From contig NC_059082.1 of assembly GCF_020497125.1 (NCBI RefSeq), positions 61,954,948 to 62,018,947 of the forward strand: a stretch of DNA of 64,000 bases. The letters run 5' to 3'. The notes beneath the pieces are model-generated. The model saw nothing but the letters and a program-made list of their open reading frames with translations, was not told the origin of the DNA and ran no database searches. The position numbers and the translations under genes are program-made. Below are positions 35,501 to 47,427 of this stretch, piece after piece; position 1 is the first letter of the stretch, and each line of letters opens with the position of its first letter. The DNA comes from Mauremys mutica. Lineage: Eukaryota; Chordata; Testudines; Geoemydidae.

Positions 35501-36156
35501 TGCTCCACTGGTCAGCGTATAGTACATGTCTTTGCTAGCATTATGGACAGTTGCATCTTCTTAAACCAGATATATGATTGGTCCATCTTTACTCCCGTCA
35601 TGTCCAATATGGTTTTAATGGTGAGCATCCTGAACAGCACAGTTAGCGTAGTGAATATTGTGATATAACACCCAAGACAGTGTAGAGGAGCAAGTGCCCA
35701 TCCTTGTGTGGGGCCAAATGGATTTCCACTAGGTAGGCTCCTGGTGCTTCTTACATTTGATCTGTGCTAGTGAGCTTAGTATGTTACTCTGCTCTGTGTT
35801 TTCTGTGTGATAGGAAACTCACGTGTATACGTTCCTACCCTGCTGAAACAGCTACTATGTCCCAGTTACATGGTTCCAATGACACTGGGGCCAAATGAGG
35901 TTTTCATTTCTATTGGTTTAATTTAATTCTTTTTAAGTTGTCACAAATTTTATTGACTATTATAGCCAGGGTGGGGGGAGGAGGAGTGTCTATTCTACTT
36001 CCCTTGTATATGTTTAACTCCTATTCACGTCAATGGTAAATGAAGATACCTGATTTACGATATCTGTTTTGTTGTGTTCTCGATAAATTGATACTTCATA
36101 CAATTAAACCATAAGCCTTAAAAAGGGCCTAAAATATTAGACTGTTTTCATGCTAT
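32501..36156. other. 3.6 kb mainly unique
   Basis: About 34566-34682 is a fragment of a GTCTACACTGC-type MITE (GGTTATGTCTTCGCTGC, then TAGCTACCTCAGTGTAAAAA and TACACCTCTTTTGTAG). A CGCACTTT-poor AT-rich context surrounds it. Near 32022-32060, just outside, there is a GTTGACATCAATGGGACT motif. No exon was recognised. Confidence 0.4.
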
Positions 36157-36228
36157 GGGGGTGAAATCTTGACCCATTGAAGTCAATGGGAGTTTTGCAG
36201 TGACTTCAGTGAGCCAGTATTTCACCCT
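36157..36228. repeat. Miniature palindrome, GGTGAAATC ends
   Basis: The 72-bp unit starts GGGGTGAAATCTTGACCC and ends GAGCCAGTATTTCACCCT. The centre pairs CATTGAAGTCAATGGGAG with CAGTGACTTCAGTG. The copy at 44662-44735 has the same plan, so this is a dispersed element and not a chance hairpin. Confidence 0.65.
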
Positions 36229-38045
36229 CCTTGAAAGTCCTGAATTCTTTAATTTGCTTGAATGATTCCCCACTCGCCACTTATTCTAAATAGCAGATAT
36301 TCTCAATTTAATATGATTTATGTTTCTTTTAGTATTACACAGAGTTTAAAACAAGGAAAAATGTAGAGTTTAGATTGAAATTAATCCAACAGTACTGGTG
36401 ATAAACCAAAGCAATATTATTTCACTTATTCAATCAGAAGATAAAATGTCAAGCTAATGCTGATACTTTTGTTATTTTATAGAATAAACCTTCTCCCAAT
36501 AAATTTATCTTCCTCTCACCTCCACTAAGGAACATCACACAAGTTAGAGTTACTACGGAAGGGAGACATATATCTTGATCCTGCTCTCTAATACATGGTC
36601 AAATAAAAATGTGTGTCTCAGGAGAACATCTGCACACCTTATCATAGGGTCATGGCTATAATCTTCTACCATGGACATGGCTATCCTATTCAACTGTCTG
36701 ACTTATTAAAATAAAGACCCCCTTAAGATCAAAGTCCAAACAGCACTTCTCTTCTAGAATGCAATCCCATTCCTCCAGCCGACTGGCAATAAAGCAGCTC
36801 ACATAGTTACTGTAGTATATTGCCTTGCCATTGCTTTTTGAATTCTCCCAAAGGTTAGTACCAAGCTGTATCTTGCTCACGGAGATGGTATGGGACTAGT
36901 TTGCAAGATTACTGTACAACAGTTATTATTAGAGCAATAAACAATGGAATAAAACAATCGTGACATATATTTTCCCCATGAACTTTGAAATGAGAGTGAT
37001 CTGTAATGGTTCTAATGTCCTGGAATAATCTGTTACTTTCTAAATGAGTAATGTTAGAAGCCAGCAGAAGAAACACAGGGGTTATATCTACCTTGAAAAC
37101 AAAGAAACCTGCTCAGAGAACACATCAAGCCGAAGAAGAGCAACTGATCAAGCTGGAGTGGAGCTGATGTCACTTGATGTAACAGACATTTTCTAGGCTG
37201 AAGCAATGCTGTCAGTAGAGAATGGGGTTATAACTGAATGGAGAGGTTCTTGAATGAGAGGCAATTTTCAAATTCAGTTGAATTTACACCAATTAATTGT
37301 TTTCAGCACTCAGGCAATTATTTTTACTTATTTACAGAAAAGGATGCCTAAGAATTCCATCTAGTTTGTATTTTAAAATGGAGCTGTATTAAGATTCAGT
37401 AGGAACAAGAAAGCAAACTATATATTCATGCTTCCCAGGTTTGCACATATTTGTCTAAATCCCTGATCCAGCAAAGGTCTTAGGCATGTGCTTAACATTA
37501 AGCACATGTGCACATTCAATGAGACTCATGTGGTTAAACATAAACATGTGCACAAGTGTTTACAGGATCATGGCATAATTGCACAACAAACCACCAAAAT
37601 TTTATAAAAAGACACACATGCTCTAAGTAGAAACAATCTTGGAAGGAAGCATGTCACCCATAAAGTCTCCCTCATGCAGTGCCGAAACAGAAAGATATAT
37701 ATAGAGAGAAATACAGGGCTTTTCCCCTCAAAAAGCATGAGACAATATTCCAAAATTGTAAATGGGAAAATACTGTAGGTCTTGTTTTCATTAGTAGGCT
37801 TGTAACAAATAAATATCCCCCTTCTAATTTAATGTATCTATGCATATTGCCATGGGGATGTTTTCAGTAGCCACTTTTGCAAAACTGCAGAATTAAGCCT
37901 ATGTGGCAATGTTGCAGACTAGAGAACTAAAAACTGTGAATAGCAAATATTTTGAGCATGCAAGAAAAGCTTGCCAGTGGCCATCTTTGACTTATCTGAT
38001 ATGATCTTGAAACCAAACAAAATGCTCCTTAGAACAAAATGTAAC
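36229..38045. other. AT-rich sequence with one palindromic repeat
   Basis: At 37462-37571 a fold-back of the GATCCTGCAA/TTAAGCAC class is visible: CCCTGATCCAGCAAAGG with CATGTGCTTAACATTAAGC on the left, and GTTAAACATAAACATGTGC with TACAGGATCATGG on the right. Nothing else was recognised. Confidence 0.45.
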
Positions 38046-38477
38046 TGTGAAGGAGTATAGTTCCCTTTTAAGGGGAGGCTAAAGCCTACAGGGAGGACAG
38101 TCTGGAGTGTAATGAAGGAGGCCCTGCCCAAGGGCTTGGCTATATATAAACAGGAAGAGACAATTAAGTAAGGGGGTGTGTCTCAAAGCTTTAGAGCCTG
38201 CAATGGGTATTTGATGGTGTTTTCAGGCTCTAGGAGAGTAGCCTAACTAGGAGCTTTGTGGTCTTTAAGTTTGGGAGCTGAGCCAGGGTTCTGAGGTGAG
38301 GATCTTATGAACTGTTTATTTGTCCTGAAGCCTTGTTAAAAGAAAACATTCTATTGTGTGTTGGCTTCATCTTTCCTCTTCCCCCCTTGGACTGGTAAAG
38401 TGAACCTATTTCTATCTCAACCAGGAGAAATTGGGGGCTGGGGTTTACAACCAGTGCCTTTATGGTAGCCTATTACA
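38046..38477 (+). mobile_element. LTR-like element with clear TATA box
   Basis: It starts TGTGAAGGAGTATAGTTCCC and ends near TAGCCTATTACA. GGCTATATATAAACAGG (TATA at 38140-38150) lies 95 bp from the start and is followed downstream by TTTAAGTTTGGGAGC. The beginning parallels 20787, 31289 and 61452. No internal coding remnants adjoin it. The LTR identity is inferred from structure. Confidence 0.5.
38140..38150 (+). promoter_or_regulatory. TATA box in LTR-like element
   Basis: CTATATATAAA sits where a U3 promoter would be expected relative to the element's start. Activity is unknown. Confidence 0.4.
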
Positions 38478-41473
38478 ATCCAACTGATAATGAATATAGA
38501 GTTTTTTGCTTGAGATGCTACAAAACCAATATTTCCAAATGCCTCAACTCTAGGGGCTGTGGTTTAGATCTGAATTGCTAGGTAATCTAATGACCAGTCA
38601 CATCATTTGAAGGCAGAATAGTCCCTCCAGATCATATTTGTAGGGAAGTATGGGGAAGGCTTGTGCTACTGCTCCCTGAGCTGTCTTTAGCCTCTGTATA
38701 AACAGACCTTCAGTCTCTTGTACTGTCAGGCTAATGCCTTTGGCAAGTGCTGGTGGGACCTTTCTAAACTAAAGAGGAACATTTACAAACAGAACTGGTG
38801 AGGAGGGAACATGAGATTAATGTTTGAAAGCACCGAGTTGCCACACATAAGGGCATACCTAGAAGGAAGACTTAGTGGAAGAGTAGAATATACCGGTAAT
38901 TGGAAAAGAGCTGGGAGATATTATTCTGTCTCTTGGGCCTGCTAACAAGGGAAATGGGTTGGGGGTGGGGTGAGGTATTAATGGGTGAACAAGCTGCATG
39001 TGTGGTTTTTATTGAGTTCCCCATTCTATGAAACATGAATTTTCCTTAATGTATGGTTAGCATTTATACACTTATCAATGTGTTTGTAGACACAGACCTT
39101 GCAACTGGCTTTTGACACCCCTTACCCCAAACTTCAGTGGGGCTCAGGGCACAGTCTGCTCATGTGGAGTTAGTTTGCAGGACTAATGCCTTAGGGAAGA
39201 ATGTATAAAATTAGGAACAGGAAATACTAAATACACTGGCATGAACAGCTTAAGCAATTAGAAATTTGCATGAAATGTATTATATATTGAGTCAAATTCC
39301 ATCCTCAGCTATGGCTGTGTGCAGCTTCCATAGAACATGAGATCTACTGCATAAGAGAGTTATGGATTTGTGGGCGCATCCGAGCAAAGCACTTGGACCC
39401 CTTTGATCTTAGTTTCTTAAAGATGGATTAAGACTTTAACCCTTTTAATCATTATTTTCTGAATACTCTGGATGCCATTATTAGGCTCAACGTTAATTTT
39501 TCTTATTAAAGAATGATACCTCTGGGTAAGAAATGCCTGCCTTCTGGAGAATTACAAAGACAATTGTATTGTATTCTTCCTCACTTATCTTCTATTTGTG
39601 GACAAAAAGCCAATTTAGGAGGGTGGTGGGGTGGAGTATAGTATCACAGAAATCTGTAGGACTCAGGGTAGACAAGGGGTGCTCAAAGTTTAGACCTATG
39701 TGATAAATCTGCCACCTCTGTTCTCTCTAGTTTTAACTCAGAAATGCTCCTAGAGAAACCCAGGTAACATTTTCAATAGCATCTAAAGGCCACATTTACC
39801 AAAGTATTTAGGTACATAAAGATGTAGACAGGTGTGTAGAGGGGTTTACAAACATCCCTAAATAGAATGAATTCAATGGAATTTAGGCACCTAATCTGTT
39901 TAGGTGCTCTTTTAAACCTGGCTACGTGCCAGTGTGCCTTTTTAAACACCTTCATGCCTTTGTAAATCTGGCTCTTCGTGATGCAGGAGGCTGGGATGCA
40001 CTTTCAAAAGTGACTTAAGAATTTAGGAGGTTAAACTTTGGCAATCAGCTAACGTGCACCAAAAAAGACTAACCTAAGGATGGTTCTGTCTGTTATAAAA
40101 ACAAATTGGTTTTCAAAATATTCCTCCCCCCCACTAGGTTCAGGGAAAAGAATAGAGAAAGCATGAGAAAACCAAAGAAGAATTCACTGCAAGATTACCA
40201 AGAGTAAGAGGAAATCCATAACAGTAAGTTCTTATCAAATAAGCATTATTTATTGTAATGGAGACTGACCCTTTCTGTTTGAAAGATAAATCAGAAGAGA
40301 CCTCTGTCTGCCGGCGCTCAAAGTAGCGAAGCACAGCTCTACTCATTACTCCTCTACTTGGAGAGTACTTGCAAATCGTTAGTCATGCATCACTGCTTAA
40401 TGACAGAGGCATGCAAAGCTCCTTGGGTTTTGTGGGGACGCAACACAATATTCTGAAATGACCGTATATCTATTTCTTGCTAGTGGTCCGACTTGGTTGG
40501 TAGGCTTGGGTTTCTTCTTTGCATTTGGACCAGGAGCTGTTTTTTGCATGACACTGACACACAAACACAGCTTTCCCTTTAGATCTATTAATATTCCAAA
40601 ATTCCAGGAGAGCGTACTCTAAGGGTTTAAGTGGATTGAAGCAAAAACTGAGTGGAATAGGCGTAACGGGCGAAATTCATCCACAGTGTAACACCCCTCT
40701 GTTTTCATCAGTGGGGAATATGGCATATTGAACTCAGCCTGCACACTTCTAAAATTGGTCCCAAAGGACAGTTTATCTCATAGCAGTTGTGAATGGTTCT
40801 CAGTGTAGTCCATGAAATCTCTTGTTCTGAGTACAATGTCACACTGGTGGTGACTACAAACATTTGGTGGGTGGGCATATTTTCCACCATGGCTGTCCCT
40901 TCTCCCTGGTACTTCTCCCCATGCCCTGAACTTACTGGGTAGGAGTGGGGAGAGAAAGTTTAGAAAATATCAAGTTTTTACTCTGATTTTTTTTTTCTTC
41001 AAAGGCAAACACATTTACCCATACTTTTCAAATATGTTCTGTTCTTATTCATGAGCCAGATTCAACCCTAGTACAATTTCATTAAAGCCAATGTGATTAC
41101 ACCATGGCTGAATTTAGCCCATAAGATTAAAAGTTTAGTATTCTTAGATGCTGTTCTTTTAGTGGCGTACTTTCAGTGCAATTAATAGTTTGTTACTTGA
41201 ACAGAAGATGTTTGCTTTCCAGTTTCTAGTGTAAGGTCATGTATCGGGGCCTCCATTGAAGTTAATGGAATCTTGGCTATCGATTACAATAGGCCCACGA
41301 GCAGGCCATCAGTAATTACAGCTGGGGTTCTTCTACCCTTCGGTAATGGGAAATCTAGAAGTGTTTATAAAACTGGGGTACTAGAACATTCAGTGTTCAT
41401 CTACTCCATGGCTTGGATTAGGGCATCATTTATGGACTTGCATATCTATATTTTTTCTTATCCATATCCACAC
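38478..41473. other. 3 kb mainly unique, one decayed fold-back
   Basis: At 39788-39973 the ends GGCCACATTTACCAAAGTAT and ATGCCTTTGTAAATCTGGCT are inverted, and inside are ATTTAGGCACCTAATC and TTTAGGTGC palindromes; this is an old fold-back repeat. Around 41050-41115 there is a diverged CAATGTGATTACACCATGGC motif. No gene was recognised. Confidence 0.45.
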
Positions 41474-41544
41474 ATATGGGCCAGATTATCAGTGGGTGTA
41501 AATTGGCCTCACTCTATGACACCAGTTGAAGATCTGGCCCATAT
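41474..41544. repeat. Miniature palindrome, GGGCCAGAT ends
   Basis: ATATGGGCCAGAT (41474-41486) and ATCTGGCCCATAT (41532-41544) are perfect 13-bp inverted repeats around a GTGTAAATTGGCCTCACTC centre. This plan is typical of a very abundant turtle palindromic repeat. Confidence 0.7.
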
Positions 41545-42563
41545 ATAGTGTATTTGGGTTGGGGGTGCAGGTTATTAACTCAATGTTTTTATTATTTTTT
41601 TTACTCAGTTATGGAAGGAATAGCAAAATATAACTCTGGGTATTACAGAAGTGCATTAGTGCTATTGAGTGGGGGATAATAACTATTTTCTGTCCCTTTT
41701 ATCTTTGCAACATCTCTTCTGGCCATAGTGATCTTGGCTGAAAAGCTCTTTGTGCCGGGTTTTTCATATTTTGTCAGATTGTCATGGAGGAGGGCTTGCC
41801 AGTTAGTCACATTATTTCAGTTCAACAAACTGCCTGTGCATTACTGTATTTTTTTACCTTCTGTTCACTTTGCTTCTGAAAGTTAACAGAGCAAAAAAGC
41901 TGCAAAAACTATAGGTGTGCAGGATTTCATGGTCTGGCAACTCGGATCCTTTGCTGACAATAGCTGAATGATGATGTGCTGCTTTTTAAGCACTTAGCCG
42001 TGCTTGCCACTGTTCATCTTCAGAGATTTAATGTTGCATTTTAAATTATAAAAATGGGAGTATTTCCAGAACAATGGAAGGGAGATGTGCACGCACGCAT
42101 GGGGATGCTCTCCCTTTGTACAACTGTGAAAATTCCACCAGTAACAATTAGCTCTGACACAGTCCTTTTAATTTGTAGGCCTCACAAGCCCTTCCCACAG
42201 GTTGGTAAGTAGCATTATGCTACAGCAACAGAGAAACTGAGTGACAGAGGCGAAATGGCTTGCCCTAGGTCCCACTACTGTCAGTTAGATAGACAACAGG
42301 CTTGTAGAAATTGGACAAATAGTTACTGCTCATATCTGAAACCATGCTGCTTATTTCCATATTCTTCCATCCTTATGCGACTCAAGGACTAAGAGCAGAT
42401 AATTAGCAACAGGAACTAGAGATTAATTCCTGCAAGAATCCTGACCACCCCTATTGATAGGGGCCAAATCCCTCCCACAGGGGGTGCTCTGAAGACTGGT
42501 CCCTAAATAGATAACTGCAAAGTACGTTTAAATAACCTTAAACCTGAAGATAGAACTCTAGCT
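41545..42563. other. Unique sequence plus MIR fragment
   Basis: About 42215-42300 is a minus-strand MIR-type fragment (ACAGAGAAACTGAGTGACAG, then GAAATGGCTTGCCCTAGGTC). The rest is unrecognised AT-rich DNA. Confidence 0.45.
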
Positions 42564-42822
42564 ATGTCTACATGGCCCCACAGTCTGCACTATGGGGGCG
42601 TGAATTGCAGTGCAGGCTGGTGTGCCGTGTTGTAACTCCCCCATGTGCACGCTGCAGGAGTGAACTGAATGGTACTTAGTTTGTGTTAACCTAATCCTGT
42701 TTGAAAGAGGACTATGTTAACATGAATTCGGTACTTTTTAGTTCACACCTCCAGCATCCACCCTGGAGATGCTAGTGCATGCTGCAATTCACACCCCCAT
42801 AGTCCAAAATGTGGAGCCATGC
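42564..42822. mobile_element. Palindromic MITE
   Basis: The left arm TATGTCTACATGGCCCCAC, followed by ACTATGGGGGCGTGAATTGC, pairs with the right arm GCAATTCACACCCCCATAGT, followed by ATGTGGAGCCATG. The unit is self-complementary over its outer 40-50 bases, with a secondary pair (GTGTTAACCTAAT / ATGTTAACATGAA) inside. It is non-coding; a relation to the other GTCTAC-ended elements is likely. Confidence 0.7.
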
Positions 42823-44104
42823 AAAGCTCTAAGCAAATCAGGAAATAGGAAGAAAGAGGTGTTCTTTGTGTAACTCATGCAATTTTAAAAGGAGAAACGC
42901 GACAACATGCATCGTGGGTTGGCTTCTGTCATATTCACCTTGTTTGTAGTTTTTTCTTGGATGTCTTTTCCTTGCAGGCAATTCTTTGTGTTTGTTTACA
43001 ACACGGGAAGGAGGGAGGAATTCTTTCACTGACTGTCATAAAACAATTTACCTGAGAGAGAACTCGTCCTTTGAGGCTACTGGAGTCTCTTCATTCTTTG
43101 GTGAAAATATATTTTTTTGCAAATAGCTTCCGCTTAGAATCCGTCAGGGGCTGTAAGAGAGAAAGTGCTCACTTCAGAAGGATAACTCTCCTTGAGCTGA
43201 ATCCGGACTTGCGGGTTTTATTAACAAAGCCAGTTCTGTTAACAAGGACACTGTGAGCTTTGACCAAATAGTAGTAAGTATCCTAGGAGAGACAAAGGCA
43301 TGAGAGCCCCTTTTCACCTAGTCAGTATTCGTACCCTTCCATTAATGGCATTCATATTAAAATGACAGCAACATTGATCTAAAACATTTTTTCTTAAGGT
43401 CTTGAAGCAAATGGGTCAAGATTTTTAAGCAAATTCCTGAAATTAGGCTTTGAGGGTCAGATTTTTAATGGCATTTAGATGCCCAAAGATGCAGATAGTG
43501 AAGATTTCAAAAGTGCTTAACTCCCATTGATTTCAAGCAATATAGATGCTTTTGAAAATCCCACTAAGCATCTAAATACCTTTATTTAAACACCAAAGTA
43601 AGGGGCCTGACTTTCAGAAGTGCTGAGTGTCCAGAAACTCTCATTGACTTCTTTAGGCACTCAGGGTTTTGATAACGAGGTCACTTAATTTGGATACTTA
43701 ATAAGGACACAGGCCAAGATTTTTAGAAGTGTTTGCATTCGGGTGCCTTAATTGTCGGGTGCTCACCTGAAGAAATCTTCAAGGAGCCTGAATTTCAGAG
43801 GGTTGGGTGCTCAGTAACTTCTGAAAATTGGGCCCCTTTAAAGTATGTCAAGTTGAGCCCCCCAAAATAGAGCCTCAAATCTCTAGCCACTTACAAAAAC
43901 GAAGGTCCTAGGTGACATTTGGAGCTTAACTTTAGCACCCATTTTTTATTCTTGGCCATCAACTACATTCTGCAGCAGGATTGTGCCTGTCATGTGGAAA
44001 TGCCTCACCTCACAAGAACATCTCTTGCAATAGAGAAGGGCATGGACTTTATTCTGGTATCAGTTATGCTTGTGTAAGTTCAGAATAGTCCACTGACCTC
44101 AATA
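42823..44104. other. Unique sequence followed by a cluster of short fold-backs
   Basis: From about 43441 to 43860 the text is dominated by repeats of the types CATTTAGATGCCCAAAG, CTCCCATTGATTTCAAG, TTTGAAAATCCCACTAAG and CAGAAGTGCTGAGTGTCC. These are overlapping members of the turtle palindromic repeat class. No gene was recognised. Confidence 0.5.
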
Positions 44105-44648
44105 CAGTAGAACCTCAGAGTTACGAATGCCTCAGGCATGGAGGTTGTTCATAACTCTGAAACGTTTGTGACTCTGAACAAAATGTTATGATTCTTTCAA
44201 AAGTTTACATCTGAACATTGACTTAATACAGCTTTGAAACTTTTCCGTGCAGAAGAAAATGTTGCTTTTTACCATCTTCAGTTAAATGAAACAAACATAG
44301 AAACAATTTCCTTAACTTGATGAATCGTTTTTTTATACTTTCCCTCTATTTTTTTCGTAGCTTACATTTAACACAGTACAGTACTGCATTTGCCTTTGTT
44401 TTTGGTCTCTGCTGCTGCCTGATTGCATACTTCCAGTTCCAAATGAGGTGTGTGCAGGGCTGGCTCCAGGCACTAGCGGAGGAAGCACATGCCTGGGGTG
44501 GCATTCCGTCCATTCTTGGGGCAGCACAGTACGAGCGGCTTTTTTTTTTTTTCCCGCTTGGGGCGGCAAAAATGGTAGAGCTGGCCCTGGGTATGTGGGT
44601 GACTGGTCAGTTCATAGCTCTGGTGTTCGTAATCCTGAGGTTCTACTG
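44105..44648. mobile_element. Tigger-like MITE with a nested hAT
   Basis: CAGTAGAACCTCAGAGTTAC at the left and TAATCCTGAGGTTCTACTG at the right are terminal inverted repeats (the first 14 bases match). TA lies on both sides (44103-44104 and 44649-44650). The inside mirrors the ends with TTGTTCATAACTCTGAAACG. These features place it in Tc1/mariner, Tigger branch. It contains a hAT element at 44455-44589; without it the unit is about 400 bp. No transposase is present, and the 116-codon open frame across it is chance. Confidence 0.85.
44455..44589. mobile_element. Short hAT MITE inserted in the Tigger element
   Basis: CAGGGCTGGCTCCAGGCAC and GGTAGAGCTGGCCCTG are the ends. The flanks GGTGTGTG (44447-44454) and GGTATGTG (44590-44597) match at 7 of 8, a hAT-sized duplication. 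It contains GCTTGGGGCGGCAAAAATGG and a T12 run. On removal the Tigger text reads continuously, so the hAT is the younger insertion. It is related to, but distinct from, 3535-3835 and 55947-56183. Confidence 0.85.
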
Positions 44649-44661
44649 TATATGCTCCCAC

Positions 44662-44735
44662 TGGTGAAATCCTGACTCTGTTGAAGTCAATGGATGTTTT
44701 GCCATTGACTTCAGTGGAACCAAGATTTCACCCCA
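44662..44735. repeat. Miniature palindrome, GGTGAAATC ends (second copy)
   Basis: TGGTGAAATCCTGACTCTG at the left and CAAGATTTCACCCC at the right are inverted, with GTTGAAGTCAATGG facing CCATTGACTTCAGTGG in the middle. It is better preserved than 36157-36228 and begins only 12 bases after the Tigger element's right TA. Confidence 0.7.
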
Positions 44736-47062
44736 GATTTTTCTGTGAAAATGAAATCAATCATACCCAATGCCTTTTCAGTAATACAAGATCTGTATTA
44801 TAGTATATATTTCTATGCTGTCTTTAAGAAACACTGCCTGTGGCATTTAATGAGGACGAAAAACAGTTGCTTATATCTAATAAATGTCACCCAGAAGATA
44901 TACCAGAGTTTCAGTAGCCAACTATAGTTAAGTGCACTGGTGTAATAGCCACAATATATCATTTGGATCTACAGTCTGGCAAGGACTCTTAGTTATGTCC
45001 TGACTCTTTTATGGTGTCACTTCCAGTGGAAACGAAACTCCCCCAGTTAAACAAGCTACTCAGCTTGCTGACTCACCCACAGCCCACACAGCCTTTCTTT
45101 ATTATTTACCATGTCCTTGGAATTAGGGAATTTGGAACTGTGATCTCTTATTACGCCTCGTTGAATTCAAACCAATGCAGGCAGTGAATATTAGTTCCTT
45201 ATTTATTTATGAGGAAAATAAGAATTAATCTCCTCTGATAAATTGCTTGCCTTTAAAGCAGTGTATTGTCTTTCACTACACTCAAAACACTCCGAGCTAT
45301 GGACATATGTATGTCTCATACTGACTACCTTATTAACATAACAGGAGGCAAAGGTGTAAGGCTGGGAGCACACCTGGTGCTGCATTTCACAGCGGCACTA
45401 AAAAACAGGGCAAAAGAATTAAAGTATTGGGAGAATAATAGTCTAGTTGTCCTGAGGAATTGTGTGAACAGTACTACTCAAGGTGAAGTCTATATTTTTT
45501 GATCCATTCAGCATCATTTGCAATTCTAATCTAGTCTGGAGGGGAAAAAAAGATCTTGGATTTAAAGATATGGATAGAGACATTTATCTGATACTCTTAG
45601 GGGTTATCTCACAGTTCTTATTGCACCAAAAGCTTTAAGTTACAGCCTTAAAAATAAAAGTTATTATGGGAACAAACAAACAAACAAAAAAAAGCATTGC
45701 TGGGTTTGCGTTCACAATTACTTTTTTTGCCAACTTCAGTATCACTTTGATACATTTTCTTTCAAATTGTCCTGGGGAACACTAGCCCTGTTTATGAAGG
45801 ATAGAGAGTTGCAGCTTGCATCACCAGATGTCTCGGACAGCCTATTGTACTATGGCTTACTGAACAACACAAAAATAGTAATATTACCATAAACGTGTGC
45901 AAGAACTTTACTTGAAATATTGTCCTAGTGCACAGTTGTATTCAAATTGTTGGCTAGATATGCCCCTGAGGAACCTGTTTTCTAAACTTCTGCTCTTCAA
46001 GCAGGAGATTCCATATGCCAGTAAGAACCCTAATGATAGCTTAGTTCTATAACTTTCTTTTTTCATTGCTGCTTAGCAGTCTGTCGTATAGTAAGTATTG
46101 CTTTGTCAGTTGTTTCAAGTTCCACTCTGAAAACAGTTGGCTGTTGAAAAGCGTACTTGTGTCGTCTCCGAGGAGCCTGATATTGCTGCTCGGTTTTGTC
46201 AGCACACACAATCCAACTCTTTTCATGAAAATAATTGGCAGGGAGTTGATTATAATAATGCATAAGATTAGTTTGCTGCATATGGTACTGCAGCAATGAG
46301 AGTTTTTTGCCCCAAAAGAATGTATCGATTCAATATCTACATTATCTTCTGCTTTTCCCTGTTGAAGCACATAAAGGTTTCAGTGTGAGGTTGTTAGTTA
46401 TGGTATCAGCAGGCGAATCACTTGTTGCTACAATCCTATTCGATATCATACACTAAGCAGCACTGAGTAGTGCCATTATTTGGGTAAGAGACCTTCCAGG
46501 AATATCTAGGGAAGAAAGCGGGGTTGATGATTCATTACTGTCGAGTCTCATGCTTGCCTAAGAGATGATACTGGGCTAATGCCTCAGAATGGGTGTGTTT
46601 GGGTTTTTTTGGGTGAGTGGGCAGGGGCAGACTATTTCTGGAAGTGCTGCTTTTCACGAGACACAAAAGTGAGGTCTTGGCCACCTGCCCTTAGAACTCG
46701 CCTAGCTCTTTTCACACACATAGAAGGATGTTACCTTGTAGCTACCTCCTGCCTACCTTTTGCTGCAGTTTCAGATAGAAGTAGGACCTGATCTACCACC
46801 CATTGATGTCAATGGGAGTCTTTCTGTTGATTTCAGTGGGTTCTGGATCCAGACCCATTGTATTCACTTTGCTTCAAGCCTTAGGACAGGATATAGGAAA
46901 CGCTTAACTACATGCTTAAAACCATCCCTATTCAGGAAACCATTTAAGCTCATCCCATTGATTTTAATGGAACTTAAGCACCTGGTTAAAGTTAAGCAAT
47001 TGCTTATATGCTCTTCCTGAACAGGGATGCTATCGTGAATCAGGGCCTTAAATATTTGTGCG
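44736..47062. other. Unique sequence, two palindromic repeats near the end
   Basis: At 46784-46856 GGACCTGATCTACCACCC and GTGGGTTCTGGATCCAGACC are inverted around a GTCAATGGGAG centre. At 46923-47029 CATCCCTATTCAGGAAAC faces TTCCTGAACAGGGATG with CTTAAGC motifs between. The rest (44736-46780) is unrecognised; no exon or intact element was seen. Confidence 0.45.
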
Positions 47063-47427
47063 CATAGGCGCCGACTCCATGGGTGCTGTGGGGCTGGAGC
47101 ACCCATGGGGGAAAATTAGCGGGTGCTCTGCACCCACCAGCAGCCAAGCTCCCCCCGCTCTCACTGCCTCCTCCCCCGAGTACACCGCATCCCCGCTCCT
47201 CCCCGTCTCAGCACTTCCCACCCGCCGCCTTACAGCTGTTTGGCAGTGCTTAGGGCTTTCCAGGAGGGAGGGGGAGGAGTGGGGATGCAGCGTGCTCGGG
47301 GGAGGAAGTGGTAAAGAGGCGGGGCAGGGGAGGGGACTTAGGGGAAGGGGGTGGAATTGGGGCAGGGCAGGGGTGGGGCCGGGGGGTGTTGAACACCCAT
47401 GGGGCAGAGGGGAAGTTGGCACCTATG
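47063..47427. mobile_element. GC-rich hAT MITE, third type
   Basis: It starts CATAGGCGCCGACTCC and ends GGAAGTTGGCACCTATG, with partial inverted identity. The flanks TTTGTGCG (47055-47062) and TTTGTGTA (47428-47435) match at 6 of 8, consistent with an old hAT target duplication. The interior is CT-rich then GA-rich, with GGAGCACCCATGGG facing GAACACCCATGGGG. I recognise it as a common turtle repeat. The 152-codon and 124-codon open frames across it are composition artefacts. Confidence 0.78.
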
